From Oscheius tipulae (taxonomy: Eukaryota > Nematoda > Chromadorea > Rhabditida > Rhabditidae), in the NCBI GenBank assembly GCA_037178975.1, contig JASJZH010000002.1:2976001-3040000 (forward strand): a DNA stretch of 64,000 bases. Reading direction: 5' to 3'. Position numbers and translations under genes: made by a program. Position 1 is the stretch's first letter. Each line of letters opens with the position of its first letter. The notes under the pieces were generated by a model. It was not told where the DNA came from. It did not search any database and was given only the letters and a program-made list of their open reading frames with translations. This document shows, piece after piece, positions 62,419 to 64,000 of the stretch.

Positions 62419-63016
62419 CTACATCTTGGTCACGACAACGCCGGCGGCCCGATCGCGTGTGATTCTCTCGTGGTTCCACCTTTCGGCGGCAAAGAAGAGC
62501 GTGAAGAAGCCGGTGACGGCCGTCACAATGAAGATCACTCGCATGCGGTCGTGCATACGATTCATTGTCCCGTTTCTGTGGAAAAAGGAAGTTAAAAAGT
62601 CAAAAAATGAGAACTTACGCGACAATTTCGGGAATATCCTTCTGACTCGGGTAGAGCTTCGTCCAGACGAGAAAGCGTCGCTGCCATTTGGTCGGACGGT
62701 AGCCGTCTTCTAAAATAACAAAGCTCAGTTTAAAATTCAACAAAACAAACCTGGATCGGCACTGTGCTGCCGCTGCTCGACGACTTTGCGCTGGTGGATA
62801 GCCTTGGTGGCGTACAGCGGCTTGTGACCTTCTACATCTGTCGAATAACCTTCTTCCTGTAATTTTTTAGGATTAGAAATGTAAGAAAGTACTAAGAACT
62901 ACCTTGAGACCACCTCCAATCTCGGTTTGCTTCCTGGCCGGCGGCTCCGAGGCGAATGGACGTAAAGGAAGTCGACAGCCAACTCGGACTCCGGTGACGA
63001 GACGGGACGATAGCAT
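62419..63016 (-). CDS. FAM162-like (UPF0389) mitochondrial membrane protein
   Basis: ATG 63016 opens a mitochondrial-type leader (MLSSRLVTGVRVGCRLPLRP). Further exons give EEGYSTDVEGHKPLYATKAI, then GYRPTKWQRRFLVWTKLYPS with QKDIPEIV, and finally RMHDRMRVIFIVTAVTGFFT with LFFAAERWNHERI, ending TAG at 62419-62421. The block P-T-x-x-x-R-x-x-V-W-T-x-x-x-x-x-x-x-D-I-P-E-x-V followed by one transmembrane helix is the UPF0389/FAM162 signature. Human FAM162A is a mitochondrial protein linked to hypoxia-induced apoptosis; no enzymatic activity is known. It is the upstream member of a possible two-gene operon with the HIG1 gene. Confidence 0.85.
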
Positions 63017-64000
63017 TTCCGAAGGAAACTGATAAAACATGGTAAATCGAAATTGTAAGGGAAAAATATAAGAAACCCCATGACATAACGCGTAAAAAAA
63101 CATAAGAAACCCCATGACACAATACGAAAACAAAGTGGGAAACAAACATATTTTGCATGGAACGCCTTGAAATGTTTCCAGATCTTTTCTCTTCGAGCAA
63201 ACGGGAATTTTTGGCATTGCTAGCGTCTAACATATACCAAAGTCAGCCACGGAGCAACATAATAGAGAAGGGTTTTAAAGATCGTGCTTTACGGGCGGCG
63301 CGAGCGACCGAAAATATGCCGACAACAACTCTCCAATCTGGTGGAATCAATACAAACCAGAAAAGTCTTATTATTTTTGTGAATTTGCCCTTAGAATAGA
63401 CAAAAAGTGGATGAAAAACTTGAGGCGAGTTGGAAATGGGAGAGAAATACTTAAAAGACCGACCTCACGAGCCCCCAGGCAGTTCGAGCATGTTTGTTAT
63501 TGGGAAAATGAGGGTAGGAAGCATACCAGACTAGGGAAACCCCATTGGATTGCTGACAAATCCGCTTGGGTTAAATAGCAAGTCTACACGTAAGAGGGCG
63601 GGTGCGTGAGACAGACTTTCACAAATGTCACGTAGGCCCCAGAGGTTGGGAAACTTTTCGGACTGGCAACAGCTGCGCATATTGGGAAAAGTCACGTAGG
63701 CAACGAATTGAATATCTGATTGGTTGCGCAAAAATAGAGAAACAAATGAATGTTGTTTTTAAAAACTTGCACAGAGCCCGTTTGTCTCGCTATTTGACAA
63801 CAAATATGAAACGGTGTATAGTCTGTTCACAAAAAACAACCAAACGACCAGGCGTCGCGGGCTTTTTTTGGCGCGGATTCAAACAGCTCAAAATTGGTTA
63901 GAATTTCAATAAGTTCATCTTTTCAATCATTTTTCTTCGTCTTTTACATCGTTTTTCTCCATTTCCGCTTGTTTTAACCGGAATATTCTGTTTTAACGAA
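63017..64000. other. Upstream region of FAM162-like gene, no further gene supported
   Basis: The interval should hold the promoter of the minus-strand gene at 63016. It contains a 34-bp-period direct repeat at 63068-63119, two GTCACGTAGGC words (63627, 63693) and a GATTGGTTGCGC (CCAAT-box-like, near 63717). No ORF has splice support. Confidence 0.4.
63068..63119. repeat. 34-bp-period direct repeat
   Basis: ATAAGAAACCCCATGACA occurs at 63068-63085 and again at 63102-63119, immediately upstream of the FAM162-like start. Confidence 0.85.

Overview
The window looks like a piece of an animal nuclear genome, most probably a free-living or parasitic nematode. The genes are split by many short GT-AG introns. 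Several that I could phase exactly are only 34-45 nt long. Two large genes belong to the secreted or membrane C-type lectin / CUB / VWA class that is expanded in nematodes. No bacterial operon, CRISPR array or rRNA is present. I assign the phylum from gene style only and cannot name a species.

Layout, left to right. 0-6 kb: a possible gene end at the edge, a small coiled-coil gene closely followed by peptidyl-tRNA hydrolase 2, a decayed non-LTR reverse transcriptase, and two tandem single-HMG-box genes with a possible divergent gene between them. 7.8-14 kb: an NAD(P)-malic enzyme (+) tail-to-tail with mevalonate diphosphate decarboxylase (-). 15-21 kb, possibly reaching 28 kb: a RhoGAP-domain gene (-) with a long, unstructured C-terminal tail. 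22-31 kb: a gene-poor, repeat-rich stretch with two TATA-type core promoters and orphan + strand ORFs, one of them interrupted by a single in-frame TAG. 31.2-38.3 kb: a type II membrane protein with a possible SEA-like region, a Cys-Pro repeat, a Ser/Thr mucin block and two VWA-like modules. 39.6-45 kb: an unrecognised coiled-coil / disordered protein. 46-49 kb: a small novel gene tail-to-tail with a C-terminal-motor kinesin (kinesin-14). 51.5-54.3 kb: a secreted protein with two C-type lectin domains and a CUB domain. 54.5-56 kb: coiled-coil exons and a Merlin (IS1016/ISXO2-like) transposase relic that still carries an intron. 56-58.5 kb: a LACTB-type serine beta-lactamase-like hydrolase. 58.7-60.2 kb: two unrecognised + strand coding pieces. 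61-63 kb: two small mitochondrial membrane protein genes, HIG1-domain and FAM162-like, in the same orientation 186 bp apart.

Most genes are unrelated housekeeping or surface genes rather than one pathway. Two close same-strand pairs (coiled-coil gene + PTRH2; FAM162 + HIG1) are spaced like nematode operons. The most unusual signals are: an inverted copy of the last exon of mevalonate decarboxylase inside one of its own introns, in-frame TAG codons inside otherwise open coding stretches, tRNA-derived elements inside introns, several dispersed fold-back repeat families, and the modular mucin/VWA membrane protein with a decayed duplicate of its last exon. All exon borders were inferred by hand from reading-frame phase and splice consensus, without transcript data.
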